This document shows positions 12,193-23,092 of a DNA stretch of 64,000 bases, in pieces. Numbering within the stretch: position 1 is the first letter of the stretch; each line of letters starts with the position of its first letter. Both the position numbers and the translations under genes were made by a program. The stretch is from the NCBI RefSeq assembly GCF_000346465.2, contig NC_034011.1, positions 25,541,941 to 25,605,940 on the forward strand, written 5' to 3'. Source of the stretch: Prunus persica. Taxonomy: Eukaryota > Streptophyta > Magnoliopsida > Rosales > Rosaceae. The notes under the pieces are model-generated. The model worked only from the letters and a program-made list of their open reading frames with translations. It searched no databases and was not told the DNA's origin.

Positions 12193-12919
12193 GTACATAA
12201 TTTGAGGAGTTTTTTTAAGTACAGTTTTTTGAGTGTTTTAATTTACTCCATGAGTTTTAAATTTGAACAATCTCAATCCTGTAATTTAAACAATATACCT
12301 TGAATATTATGAGGTCACATTATCTTGTTTAAAGAGAATTACATAATTAACATTGTTCAGTTGTAAATATGGGACTAGATTAAACCATTTAGCAAATTGG
12401 TGGATTTTTTTTTTCTGGCTTTTGTTTGTCGCGTTGTTGTGAACTTGTAATTGTTGAATGAGTGTAGATAAAAGAGTGAATTATAATCAATTAGCTCTTA
12501 ATCTCGCAATGTTTTGAATATTCAATCTTTAATCTTTCTACAAGTAAAGTTAACATAAAACCTTAAGAGGTGCCGCACCCTCTCTCTCAAACCCTCATAG
12601 CCTTTCAACGCACCTCCCCCTGATACTCCTTTCAATTTCCAATTCCATCTTCCATCTTCCTCTTCATTTCATCTCTTTTATCATCCTTTCTTTTTATTTT
12701 TAATTTCCCATATCCCTTTAAATTCCTCCCTCCATATATGGCTTCTTCAAGGACTCTATCTCCCCCTTGGATTTATCGACCCCCATTGGCTGTAGCGACT
12801 AATCACAAACATGATTTTTCGTGTCCCCTTTGAAAAATGTGTAGAGCTCTTGTTCGGGTGCTTACACCACATCCTTCCATTCTTGGGTTGTTACCACCTC
12901 CTTCCTTGCTTAGGATGTT

Positions 12920-12952
<33 letters not shown>

Positions 12953-14737
12953 GCTTTGGGAGGTGTTTTATCGGGTTTGTTCTTGGATTGGTTGTTGTTT
13001 CCTTCTTGGTGTTTTGGTGGTTTCGTTTTTTAAGAAGTTAATGAGTCTTTGATAGTCAATTTATGTATTGTGATGGATTTTCAAATTTGTAGTTTTTGTA
13101 TGTGTTTTGTGTGTTTTAGTGTGTTTGCAGTTCTTTCCCTCATCATTAGTCCTGGTGGCAATGTCGCGGTCTTCATGGAGGTAGCAACAACGGTACTTTG
13201 GCATTTGGTGGTGTTTCTGCTTATGGTTGGCTCTGGCTTTATGTTAGTTTTGGTCTCTAGCTTTATGTCAATTGTAGACTTTATGCCTATTTGAGTTTTA
13301 TTTCTAGTGGGCTTTTACTATTGCATTTGTTTGGACTCATTTTTATGAGTTTCATTATCATGTAATTGGCATTGCCTTTCTATTAATGAAATTTGATTCC
13401 GACCAAAAAAATAAAAAATCTTTCTGCTACATGGAATTTCAACGGCTAATCAATTTGATCCAACGATTAAGAGATAGGGCCTCACCCAAGAGCCATATTT
13501 AGGGCCCTTACTATAGAATTCTAGAATAGTTGTTGATATTGCGGGGCTAGAGCTCTAGGCTAATAAGCCCAAGAGACAAAACCCACCCACCATAAGAACT
13601 TAAGGCTATTCCTGGGCCAGCGGGCCCAACCTTCAACCTTTTGGTTTTTGGATGCAGCTTGGAGCCAGCTCAATCCGTTGATTTTGAGTGTCAACATCCA
13701 ATGAAACAAGCAGAGGGAAGAACAAGAGGGGTGAGAATATTTGGAAAGACTGATTTAAATACAATCTTTAAAAATATTTGAAAGGAGTATTGGAAAAGCA
13801 ATGTGCAAGCTAAAAGTCTTCCTACTTTAGCAGAATTTCAGCAAATAAGCTAAGCGGACTATAATTCATAAGTTTATTTCTAATACTGTACAAAATAAGA
13901 GTAGGAAAATAAAATGAATAAAACTCGTGTGTCATTACATTATTAGTCAGGATACCAAAAAATACTATTCCCGTTGCCTGAAACCCTCTCTCCTCCTCAA
14001 AGGACAATCTTTGTTGTCGATAATAGTAATCGAAACCACGACTGCCTCTCAGATTTTTCTAGTTTGACTGCCTCACTCCTTCGCTCGACATGAGAAGCTG
14101 TTTTCTTACTACATTCAATAATAATGCCGCAAGTTTCTCAAACCCCAATTTCTTCTTGTTGTCGAGTAGAGACATAAACAAGAGACAAAATTTAACTCAA
14201 AACTTGAGCAGGCCCTGATTCATAAATGATCCTTCCAAAATTAAAAAAGCTATGCCTTAATTTGCTCATTAACACTATTATTATAATCTTTAATTATATT
14301 CAACCAATGCCATTAGCTGCCATCGTGTTTCCACAGACACACTCTCCCAAGACAAATCTACAATAAACAACCCATGATGAACTTCCCCAGTGGTTGCCCT
14401 AATTAAACCACGCAATTTCCAACACCAAGACCCCCAAACCCAAACAAACATACACAATATACAATACTCGGAGCCATGAAGATCAAAACCATAATATTTA
14501 TTCAGAGAAGAAGAAAAAGAAAAGTATATTAATTTAAGCTCAATAAATATCCCCTTACCGTTAATACAAAAATTAAACATGTATGTATACATAGTATCAG
14601 CAGGTCCTCTCACAAATCTCACCACGAATGCTTATGCTTATGCAAATGCACTTAAAACAACAATGAAAATTAAAACAAAAGTCCCTTTTTCTTTTTTTTT
14701 AATTATAATTATTTTGAATAAATCGAATATTAACTAG
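12193..14737. other. Intergenic region with homopolymer and LINE-like tail
   Basis: 3' untranslated sequence of the U-box gene is followed by AT-rich DNA. A block at about 12570-13410 looks retroelement-derived: a CT-rich start, a 29-base poly-T run near 12922-12950, and a 3' end resembling LINE tails. 13420-14737 shows nothing beyond the 3' flank of the peroxidase gene. Confidence 0.4.
13300..13412 (+). mobile_element. Possible LINE 3' tail
   Basis: The sequence ends in the form TTAATGAAATTTGATTCCG followed by an A-rich run broken by one T. This is a common 3' terminus of plant non-LTR retrotransposons. No reverse transcriptase or RNase H reading frame could be recognised upstream, so the call rests on the tail only. 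Confidence 0.3.
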
Positions 14738-15718
14738 TTAATTGAACTCATCGCATCTGTGCCTAATCTCTCCTCGCCTCCCGGTCTGGATCCCGTGCAG
14801 GCCGAGCTTCTCCATCGCCCTCGCAAACGCCTGAAAGAAGGTGTTCTGGTCCTTGGCGTAGAGCTCCACGAAGGGCCGGGTTCTCGGGTCATTTAACAAG
14901 GCGTGATCCGACTTCAAAAGCCCCAAACCCTTGGGCAAGTTCTGGAAGTAGACATTGTCGAATTTGTTGGGGGTCATTACGTCGTTGAACACCGACATCG
15001 TCGGGTTCTTGTGGTAATCGGCGCAGGCCTGCTGCAACCCGGCGGCGAATCTCGGGTTGTACTGCGGGTCGTACTGCTCCGACTTGCTGTAGTTGTAGAT
15101 CGCGGAGCTGAACTCGCTGCAGTGGGTGAACCCGATGGTGTGGGCCCCACTGAGGGCAACCATTTCCTGGACGGAAAAGCCCCTGGACCCGAACACCTGG
15201 ATGAGCTGAGACACCGGCATGGCTGGCCTCGGGAGGGTGCCCTCGACGGCGGAGGCCTTGGAGACTCGGCCGTCGCGGCGGCCGAGCGGTACGTTGTAGT
15301 AGGGCCCGCCCATCATGGTGACGAGGTCGCGGGTGGCGACGGCGAGGATGTCGGCGCAGGAGACGGTGTTGGGGCAGGCTAGTTCGAGGGCAGTCTTGGC
15401 GCGAACGACGACGTCGAAGGCGTCGCCGGGGAGGGAGAGATTGATGTCGGCGTCGCGCTCGGCCTTGTTGAAGGGGGTGGAGGAGACGAGGATGGAGGCG
15501 TCGCAGCCGTTGTGGAGGCAGTCGTGGAAGAAGAGGCGGAGGGTGGCGGCGGCGGTAGTGGGGCTGGTGATCTGCTTGTTGGTGACGGTGTCTTGGACGA
15601 TTTGGTTGAATCTCGGGCACGATTTTTGGTAGTAGTTGCTGTAGAGTCTCGACTCTGCGGCGGGGAGAGTGGTGAGAGTTAGCAGAGATGTGAGGAAGAC
15701 AATGAGGAACGCTACCAT
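14738..15718 (-). CDS. Class III secretory peroxidase (PRX31/63-like)
   Basis: Intronless gene for 326 aa. Residues 1-23 are a signal peptide, so the enzyme is secreted to the cell wall or vacuole. The distal haem site is RLFFHDC, with catalytic Arg61 and His65. The proximal haem ligand is His193 in MVALSGAHTIG. Structural cysteines are present at CP, C..GCDAS, CPNTVSCADI, THC, ACAD and RCDEFN. The AVEGTLPRP and TPNKFDN motifs are also intact. Peroxidases of this class oxidise phenolics with H2O2 in lignin and suberin formation and in reactive-oxygen metabolism. Sequence features resemble Arabidopsis PRX31/PRX63. The coding region is strikingly GC-rich, especially at third positions, against an AT-rich background, which produces long false frames on both strands. 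A GCA trinucleotide run lies just upstream of the start. Confidence 0.97.
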   Translation of the reverse strand: MVAFLIVFLTSLLTLTTLPAAESRLYSNYYQKSCPRFNQIVQDTVTNKQITSPTTAAATLRLFFHDCLHNGCDASILVSSTPFNKAERDADINLSLPGDAFDVVVRAKTALELACPNTVSCADILAVATRDLVTMMGGPYYNVPLGRRDGRVSKASAVEGTLPRPAMPVSQLIQVFGSRGFSVQEMVALSGAHTIGFTHCSEFSSAIYNYSKSEQYDPQYNPRFAAGLQQACADYHKNPTMSVFNDVMTPNKFDNVYFQNLPKGLGLLKSDHALLNDPRTRPFVELYAKDQNTFFQAFARAMEKLGLHGIQTGRRGEIRHRCDEFN

Positions 15719-16344
15719 GGTGCCGTTTGCGTGCTTTGCTGCTGCTGCTGCTGCTTCAGCTCAGAGAAACAAAATGAGCTTGAAGAAGGAAGACAGACAG
15801 AAGACAGGCAGAGAAAGAGAGTGAGAGAGCGAAAGAGGGCATGATAGATGAGAGGGTTTTACGGTAGAGAGGGAGGGGCGGGGGGGACACGCGGCATTCT
15901 ATCTACCGTCCATCACGGGAAGAGAGTGCTTAAGAGAGCGATGTATGGCCCACTTGAACTGGGGCTGGGCTGGACTTCAGATCGATGCTTGTGAAATGAC
16001 GGAGATGCCCTTGCTGATTTGGGAGTGGTGAGAATAGTGTTGTTGGGATGTGGGGGGAGGGATGGTATTGGAGTGTGAGCCATGTTTTGATCATCGTAGG
16101 GTTATCTTATCTTGCATGCACAGTACGCACAGTATACAGTACACCGCCATTTTCTATGAATAATTCTCAATTATATAGAAAAATAGAGAAAACAAAGCCA
16201 ATTTAGTTTTTCTGGTTTTTTAGTTTTTGTAGATGTATTAAATTTATCATTAAATCGAGCTGAGTTAATTAGGTGGCAACTGGGGGAGAGAGGTGTGTGT
16301 ACTTGGCGCGTATTTCGTCCGTCACATGATGTATCATGCAAATC
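15719..16344. other. Peroxidase upstream region
   Basis: Presumed leader and promoter of the peroxidase gene. It contains a short GCTGCT trinucleotide run and a purine-rich (minus-strand pyrimidine) tract. No further gene is seen. Confidence 0.5.
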
Positions 16345-17057
16345 TAGATGGCTGTTGAAATGGGATGGGCCCATTGCCCAAGCTCTTTTTTGTTCTTCCT
16401 GTTTGTTTAAATCTTAAATACCGGTGATCTAGTTGTATTTAATATTTTATGAATCGATGCATCCAGGGGCGCATCATTAGCGCTGGACTATGGTTCCACT
16501 CCATCTAATAATCTTCAAGTAGACATGAGTTTTGGTCGGTTGACGAAGAGAGTGCGTCTACTCTCGTACACTCGAGATTGATATTTCTCCCGTATATATA
16601 AATTATTTTAATTATTAATTTGTCAAGAGAAAAATTTAATAATCTTCAAATATATGTAAATAAATATACTCTACGATGTTATCATGCAGTAAAATCATAG
16701 AGTAGAAATTTTGTATTGAAAAGTTTAAAATCATGAAGTAAGTGAATGTGAAGAAGACAGACAGTGTGACATAATAACGGCCTTTGCCTTTGAGCAGAAA
16801 ACTCGAAAGGCCAACCCCACAAGTCGGTAAGGCTGGCTGAGTACAGCTGAGTACAACCGAGGATTCGAAAGAGGGAAAAATGTTTGAATCAAAACAGAAA
16901 AAAGGTTGGTCAAATTAAATTATAGAGATTAATTGGCAGCTGTTTGATTAAGAGATATGCATCATGCATGTGCATGGTGGTCCCATCTAAGCTGGGTTTG
17001 TTCCCATACATATATGTTTAGCCTCTATTTTCCTAATATTTGGTATCCATGACAACT
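16345..17057. repeat. Third, truncated copy of the SAG101 3'-flank block
   Basis: This block matches the 3' flanks of both SAG101 copies (18570-19176 and 23990-24441) over a long stretch. Shared landmarks include a GAATCGATGCATCCAGGGG motif, TCATTAGCGCTGGA, and a TGCATCATGCAT motif near the end. Homology stops just after GGTATCCATGACAAC. No SAG101 coding sequence remains beside it, so it is a relic of a third copy of the unit. It is the most divergent of the three by eye. Confidence 0.75.
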
Positions 17058-17138
17058 ACCCGCAAGTTTCCCAAAATTTTGACTTTCATACTCAAAGTTT
17101 TTTCTCTCTTACTTTTATTCCCAATGTTTATTTTATTA

Positions 17139-17640
17139 TTAATTTAATACTTCCGTCCGTGTTGCCATCAGGACCTCCGTTAATAGACTTTGACTAGCCG
17201 TGACTTGTTGTTTACTTGTTGAGAGGTTCACTTTACACCCCCTCAAGCTGAACGGAGGGGACTGAAGAGACGGCTTGGATCTGAGGAAGAGAAAGCTTTG
17301 CTTAGCTAAAGACTTGGTATGAATATCAGGAAGCTGATCTTGACTGCAAACATGTCTGACCTCTAACTTGTGATTGAAAACTTGTTCTCTGATCTCAAAA
17401 ACAGGATTATTTGATAAGGCTATAGCAGAGATGTTGTCACACCATAAAACTGGAATAGAAGAAAGCTTTAGACCAGTATCTGTAAATAACTTTCCAATCC
17501 AACTAATTTCAGAGGCAGTCAAGGATAAAAGATATGTACTCAGCAGCTTCAGTAGATGATCTAGCTACTAATTGCTGCCTCTTAGCACTCCAGCTTATGA
17601 GGACAGCCTGCCCAAATCCAGAGGGTAGGAATCGAAGCAA
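17139..17640 (-). mobile_element. Ty1/copia retrotransposon fragment (RNase H end)
   Basis: Minus-strand translation resembles the RNase H end of a copia polyprotein. It has ISWSAKRQQLVARSSTEA, then a TASEISWIGKLF block, VLWCDNISAIALSNNPVF, and DIHTKSLAKQSF. A frameshift and a stop separate the first block from the rest, and no LTR or other domain is seen. It is a dead fragment inserted between the truncated duplication relic and the palindromic array. Confidence 0.8.
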
Positions 17641-17720
17641 AAACCAAATCAAGGGAAAGCATGGCTTTCCACTTCTTACTTAATTTTTTATTTTTTGAGT
17701 TTCTTGAGCGCTAATTTTTA

Positions 17721-18097
17721 TTCGAATATATTTCACGGGTATAGCCGGTCGGCTATACTATTAAAATATTGAAATATATTTAAAACGTATAGCCGCGCGG
17801 CTATACTATTTAAATGTTCGAATATATTTTAAAGGTGGAGCCGCGCGGCTATATTATTTAAATATTCGAATATATTTAAAGCGTATAGCCGCACGGCTAT
17901 ACTATTTAGATATTCGAATATATTTAACGAGTATAGCCGTTCGGCTATACTATGTAAATATTCGAATATATTTAAATCGTATAGCCGCACGGCTATACTA
18001 TTTAGATATTCGAATATATTTAAAGAGTATAGCCGTTCGGCTATACTATGTAAATATTCGAATATATTTAAACGGTATAGCCGTGCGGCGATACTAT
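17721..18097. repeat. 48-bp palindromic tandem array
   Basis: Eight tandem units of 48 bp. Each holds two self-complementary cores: GTATAGCCG-NN-CGGCTATAC (20 bp with a variable 2-base centre) and an AATATTCGAATAT core. Unit centres in order are GT, CG, CG, CA, TT, CA, TT and TG. Units 4-7 alternate between two forms (CA with TTTAGAT, TT with TGTAAAT), giving a 96-bp higher-order period. The third and eighth units carry arm mutations. The array ends in a TA/CA microsatellite and a GC-rich flank, AGGCTGAGCCCCGGGC, which recurs beside a decayed array at 23093. It is probably part of an unclassified repeat element. Confidence 0.85.
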
Positions 18098-19510
18098 ATA
18101 TACACACACACATTTCCTTCTGTGGAGGCTGAGCCCCGGGCGGAGCGGTAGAAACCTTGTAATATATGATTTCCTCAATCCGAGCATGTAATTTGATACC
18201 CAACTGCAAGCCTTGTAATATATGATTTCCTCAATCCAAACGTCCTTATAAATCAAAGCTGTAAAATGCTAAAACAATGCATAGCAGTTGGTCTTAGTCC
18301 GTTATGGACAAAACTGTGTGAAGTTCCCTTTCTATTGATGTTGAACAAGGTTCATTTACAACCATGCTCCAACTAGAAGCATCCTATTCCTATTAAAACC
18401 ACATAAAAGAAAGATTCATGTGGTGATATGGTGGTATGGTATACAACATGTCAATATTTCTGAAAGAAAGAAAAGGAAGATACAATCAAAACTTCGATGA
18501 CTAATCTAAGCAGCGAGCAGCAAGCAGCAGGCAGCAAGAGGAAACTTCTAAGTCAGCCTCAGCGCCATTTCTTGAAATGGCCCATTGGCCCTTCTCTTTT
18601 TTTCTGTTTGTTAAATCTTAAATAGCAGTGATCTAGTTGTATTTATGAATCGATGCATCCAGGGGTGTATCATTAGCGCTGGAGTTGGCATGGTCAATAC
18701 TCACTCCATTCCACCTAATAATCTTCAAATAGACATGAGTTGAGAGTTCGGTGAGTTGACTAAGAGAGTGTGTCTACTCTCGTAAACTCGAGATTGATCC
18801 TCCTCCCGTACATTTGAATCATTTTAATTATCACTTTGTCAAGAGAAAATTATAATAATCTTCAAATACATGCAAATAAATAAACTCCACAATCTTATCT
18901 GTGAGTAAAATCATAAAGTATGCGGGTGTGAAGAAGACAGTGTGACATAATAATGGTCTTTGCCTTTGAGCAGAAAACCCAAAAAGACAACCAAATCGAA
19001 TGAGGGAAAAATGTTTGAATCAAAACAAAAAAAGGTTGGTCAAATTACAGAGATTAATTGGTAGCTGTTGATTCAGAGACATGCATCATGCATATGCATG
19101 GTGGTCCCATCTAAGTTGGGTTTGTTCCCATATATAATACATGTATGTATTCTGCTAAATTTTGGAAAATTTTGGTATCCATGACAACATCCAAGTTAAT
19201 TAACAACAGGAACAGCTCATCCATACACCAGAGACATGTACACAACACAACTTACAGCTACAAATTCTTTACTAGTTACAAGCTTTTCTTTTGTAAATTC
19301 ATCTGCAAGATTAATACAACTTAAAACAAGCCACAAAGTTCTGCTAATTCCAAGATTGGCAGCAAAACCCAATTTGCAATACCCTTACAAAGCAACAAAG
19401 CCTACAAGAAAAGGAAAAAGAAAATACAAAAGGAAGCACACCAACAAGGCACAAATTTCAACATGCTCCATCCGGTTGGCATATAAAACTTATTCATTGG
19501 ATTATAGAGA

Positions 19511-21837
19511 TCAGAAAACCACCTTCACCCCTTTCTCATAATCGCGGTACCTGCCATCCGTCATGATACGAGCCAGCTGTGTTGAGCTTCCCACAATTTT
19601 ATTATACTGCTTCCACCAATGCATAAAGCTGCTATACTTCAAGAAAATATCAGGGCTTACTGCAAAATTCTTGAGGGCATCCAACACGTACTCCTCAAAC
19701 TCTGTCAACTTTTGCTTGCATTGTTCCCTTTCTTGAAAACTCGTTTGTCCCCTCTCCAGCTGATAGCATAAGATAAGAGCCTCCTCAACATGTGCCCAAA
19801 AACAAGAATCATCATTCAGAATAGAAGCCACGTTCTGTGCTTTAAACTTGCTTGGACCGTCTTCGACTGTCTCCCCTCTTCTATTTCTCTCTGCTACCTT
19901 CCTTTCCTCCTCTTCCTTGAGCCATTTCTCCAACAGAATGAAATGCTTAGGCCTTTCCTCTATGTAGTTTTTCCCATCATTTTCCTTGTAGTACTCTGCA
20001 ATGTGAAGTGGTTCCATCATCCTTCTGTAGGTTGTACCTCCCATAAGCCAACGAGTTCGTAAGGCAGCTTCTTCTTTCTGGGGCTTATTCTCTACTTCTT
20101 CAACCAAGTCCTGCCAGTAATTCGACAGCTTCTTCTTAAACTCGTAGACGTTGACGTCATTCATGTTCCGCTTGTTTTTGTACATGTCATAGTATCCAAT
20201 TTCCCTACCTTTTGCCTCCTTCTTGTACCACTCAAGGTAGACCATGCTCACTTTAATATCATTCAATTTCTTGGCAGCATTGGAAGTCTTCGTCTTCTGT
20301 ATTGCTAATTTATATTCATGTGTTTCCATCTTCTTTTTCAGAATATTTATGTTGGGTTGTTGCTGTTGCAAGGCCTTTTACAAAGGAGCGGTGAAGGAAT
20401 TAGTAGAAGTAAAATTTAACAACGGGGAATATTGCTAAACATTTTTTTTGTAAATAATGTACGTATTGTAGGCTTATAGGATGAAAACATAAAACATTAT
20501 CAAATCACATATTTGCATTGAAACTTTGCTACCTGTGATTGGGGAACTCCAAATATTGCTGCCAGTTGTGTGATAATGCTAGCTTTAAGTGGAACTCTAT
20601 CGCTTTCAGCCAACTCAAAGACATCTTTACAAAATGCCTTGAGCTTGAGACGTTCCAAGAGCTGTCCATAATCAAAAAACTGAATCCCCACATTAGGATA
20701 TTGGGTCTGATCACCCTGAGAGTTGGCTGCCACCAACTCCAAAATCAAATCTGGGTCCTCAAAGCAAGCACAACCAAAATCAGAGCACAACAGGAATGTT
20801 CCAAAAGGCTTATAAGCACCAACTTTAGTACCGGTTCCAAGAGCAGTTGGATTTGGGGATAGGAAGAGTTTAGGTACAGGATCTTGGATAGAGGCTACAT
20901 GCAAGAAGCAAGAAGTCCATACTGGGAATTGTGAAACACATTTTCGGAAGCGTTCGTCACCAATAAGGGGTGAACCGAAAGTAATGCAAAGCGGGCGCTT
21001 GGCTTTAAATAAGTTGAGGCCTTCTAGCAGCCATAAGGTGAAGAGCGTAGCCACACAGCCTCCCATAGAGTGTCCAGTGATAATTACTAATGAATTTGAT
21101 CTGCTAATCTATGCCACAAACATTATCAAAAGCTACATATATACAAACTAGTCACGTACTCAATTGCACTATAGTTTGTCAAATTAATTATGATGACGAA
21201 AAACTCCATTACTTTAAATGGTCAAACGAACAAAATAGGAAACTCTATCAGATTACTATAGTTAGACTTTCTCTAAGGTTTCTCCAAATTCACAAGTTGT
21301 CAAAAGTAGAAATGATGAGTTTAAGGAAAGACAAAAAACAGAAGGAAAGAGAGAGAAGGTACGAACCTCAGTTTTCAGAAGACGGAGCTCATCAAAACGA
21401 GAGGCAAAGAGGTTGATTGCAGCTTTATTGAGGGAGAAACTTGGGTTGCTTTTGTTGAGCAAAAATCCAAAGTCAGGGAGATTTCTTTCCTTAAAAGTTG
21501 ATGATAAAATCAAGCCTTCTTGTCCCCTCAAAGACATGGGTGAAGTCAGAAAAGTTATGATGGTAAGATTTGCTTGTTGGGTTGTATTAATGTGTAAGGT
21601 TGGTTGTGCATTTGGATTGACCTTCTGCTTATCATTCTGAATTGCATCCCATGACTGGTGTAGGGGTTCAGAGGTCAACAGCACATTTGCCAATTCTAGG
21701 CCGCTGCTAAATCTGTCATCAAAAAATCAAACCAAAAAACAGGGAGTAAGATATGGGGTTAATTTAGCAACTAACTTTGTTAAATTTTTACTATAAAAAG
21801 GAAAAAGAACATTGAACTTTACTTACATATTGCTCAT
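19511..21837 (-). CDS. SAG101: SAG101-like EDS1-family immune regulator, copy A
   Basis: Four exons on the minus strand: 21837-21827 (11 nt), 21712-21367, 21108-20533 and 20374-19511, giving 598 aa. Residues 1 to about 310 are the lipase-like alpha/beta-hydrolase domain (start MSN-IFSSGLELAN). The nucleophile-elbow motif is GHSMGG with Ser133, and an Asp sits at about 195 in IQDPVPK. No candidate catalytic His follows, consistent with the non-enzymatic state reported for SAG101. Residues 312-598 are the helical EP domain (WLMGGTTYRRMMEPLHIAEY). SAG101 pairs with EDS1 and acts with helper NLRs to relay TIR-NLR immune signals. Compared with copy B, a TGA ends the protein three residues early. 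The frame is intact and exon phases are consistent. Its tandem partner lies 2.9 kb away. Confidence 0.92.
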
Positions 21838-22113
21838 CTTCTTCTTGTAGCTTTTTCAGATCTGTTAACAAACACAGTAGAGGAGAATGAAAACCAGGAT
21901 GGTTGATGTCTTTATTATATACAGGGAAATGAATTGCTATGCCTCCTCCAATCAAATGGCCCCACGGCGACGAAACTTTCCACCAAGTCTACAAAATAAA
22001 GCATAAGTCTACGTCTTCGTCAACGTCGAGTTTATTCTTGAAAGCTTCTCCGAAGAGCTTAAGCAAATGGCCATACTTTTTCTTCAGAATTCACCAACTA
22101 TCATTATAATATG

Positions 22114-22340
22114 GGCTTAACTTTTCATTTGCCCTTAAACTTGTAGTTAACTTTAGATTTACTTCATATTCTTTTTTTATTCATAAGAAATTAAAAATAT
22201 GAACTTTTTTTTCCTCCAATTTTTCCATGCCGTCTAAATCATTAACATTTCATCAATTTTTTTGTTAAATTATTAAAAATAATTTATTTTATTTAGAAAA
22301 AAATTAAAGAAAAAGAGAACAAAACAAAAACAAAAAAAGA
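22114..22340. mobile_element. Truncated left arm of the Mutator-like element
   Basis: This matches the left arm of the element at 27399-28269, beginning GGCTTAACTTTTCATTT after the same TTATAATATG flank. It breaks off at about 22340 and joins directly to PIGN exon-10 sequence. The rest of the element and the 3' half of PIGN are missing from this copy. Confidence 0.85.
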
Positions 22341-22344
22341 AACC

Positions 22345-23092
22345 CATAACCAGGAAACACCAAGTGTATAGCTTCCTCTGAATAAAGTATTCACCTGCAG
22401 AAATTGCTAAAATTACACTGTTCAGAATTTTAGAGTACCAATTTAACATGGCTTGCAGCATGAAAACTTATAGTTTAGATTCAATACCAGGAATTCACGA
22501 ATGAATACTGAGAAAACACCAGTGGCTAGAATTTTAGCAAAGTAATTGATTCTTCTTCCATATAACTCTTTCCACAATGCTTTGATGAACCGATATTCAC
22601 TAAAGATTTGTGTCCACAGAAATACTGTCATTGATGTGTATGCATGGTAAAGAGGAGGTGAATGCTCCTTAAACAGTATAATACAAAGTAGTCCCAGAAA
22701 AAGGCATCCACAAAGTTGTACCTACAGTAAATAATGAGATTCATGAGTTATGTTGAATAGATAGAGAATATAAAAACCCTTTATAGACATCCAAATCTCA
22801 TATATTCCCAAACTTCTACTTTAGCTCCTTTTTTTCTTTAAAAAAAATCTGTATTTGTAAACTCCTTCCTTCAATTTGAAAACCACTATTAAAGCTTACA
22901 AGAGGTCAAGCTTACACAAACATTACTTTTCTGGTATTATCTGTCTGGTGATCTGCTTGCTCCTTTCTAAACATATGCCCTGCCAATGAAGTATAAGATT
23001 GCAGCCCTGCATATGGAGAACAATATAGGTCATCCAACCAATATACCCAAGAATAATTACAGTCATGAGCATCAGCCAATCGTATGTTTGAA
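22345..23092 (-). pseudogene. PIGN fragment (exons 8-10, broken)
   Basis: A copy of 31445-32190 of the PIGN gene. Exon 9 (22721-22488) is full length and in frame. Exon 10 starts at 22394 with a 1-nt deletion (frameshift) and is cut off at about 22345. Exon 8 runs from its donor at about 22927 up to about 23092, where it is cut off; it has a 5-nt insertion near 23005 that also shifts the frame. Both outer ends are rearrangement breakpoints. With no start, no downstream exons and two frameshifts, it cannot encode the transferase. Confidence 0.92.

Larger units (their letters stand above)
18180..22345. repeat. Segmental duplication unit A (SAG101 copy)
   Basis: From the motif CCGAGCATGTAATTTGATAC at 18180 onward this block aligns with 23623-27635. 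It covers the 3' flank, the whole SAG101-like gene with introns, the upstream region and the left arm of a Mutator-like element. Unit A keeps about 190 bp near 18870-19060 that unit B has lost. Just before the unit, a 27-bp segment (18154-18180) is repeated at 18211-18237, a feature absent from unit B. Confidence 0.9.

Noticed and set aside
12811..13052. Two ORFs crossing a poly-T tract
   Set aside because: The Phe-run is an artefact of the homopolymer; no domain is present.
14889..15620. Long Arg/Pro-rich frame and plus-strand frames (14903-15382, 15315-15632) over the peroxidase
   Set aside because: They are shadows of the GC-rich peroxidase coding sequence, low complexity and without any domain.
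17721..18097. Array considered as a CRISPR
   Set aside because: The host is a plant nuclear genome, and the units are head-to-tail tandem repeats without unique spacers.
17829..18209. 126-residue ORF with a 16-residue periodic peptide
   Set aside because: The period equals the 48-bp satellite unit, which has no stop in one frame; no start context or conservation is visible.
20529..20714. Extra ORFs overlapping the SAG101 exons on both strands
   Set aside because: Out-of-frame shadows; they occur at the same place in both duplicated copies because the DNA is duplicated.
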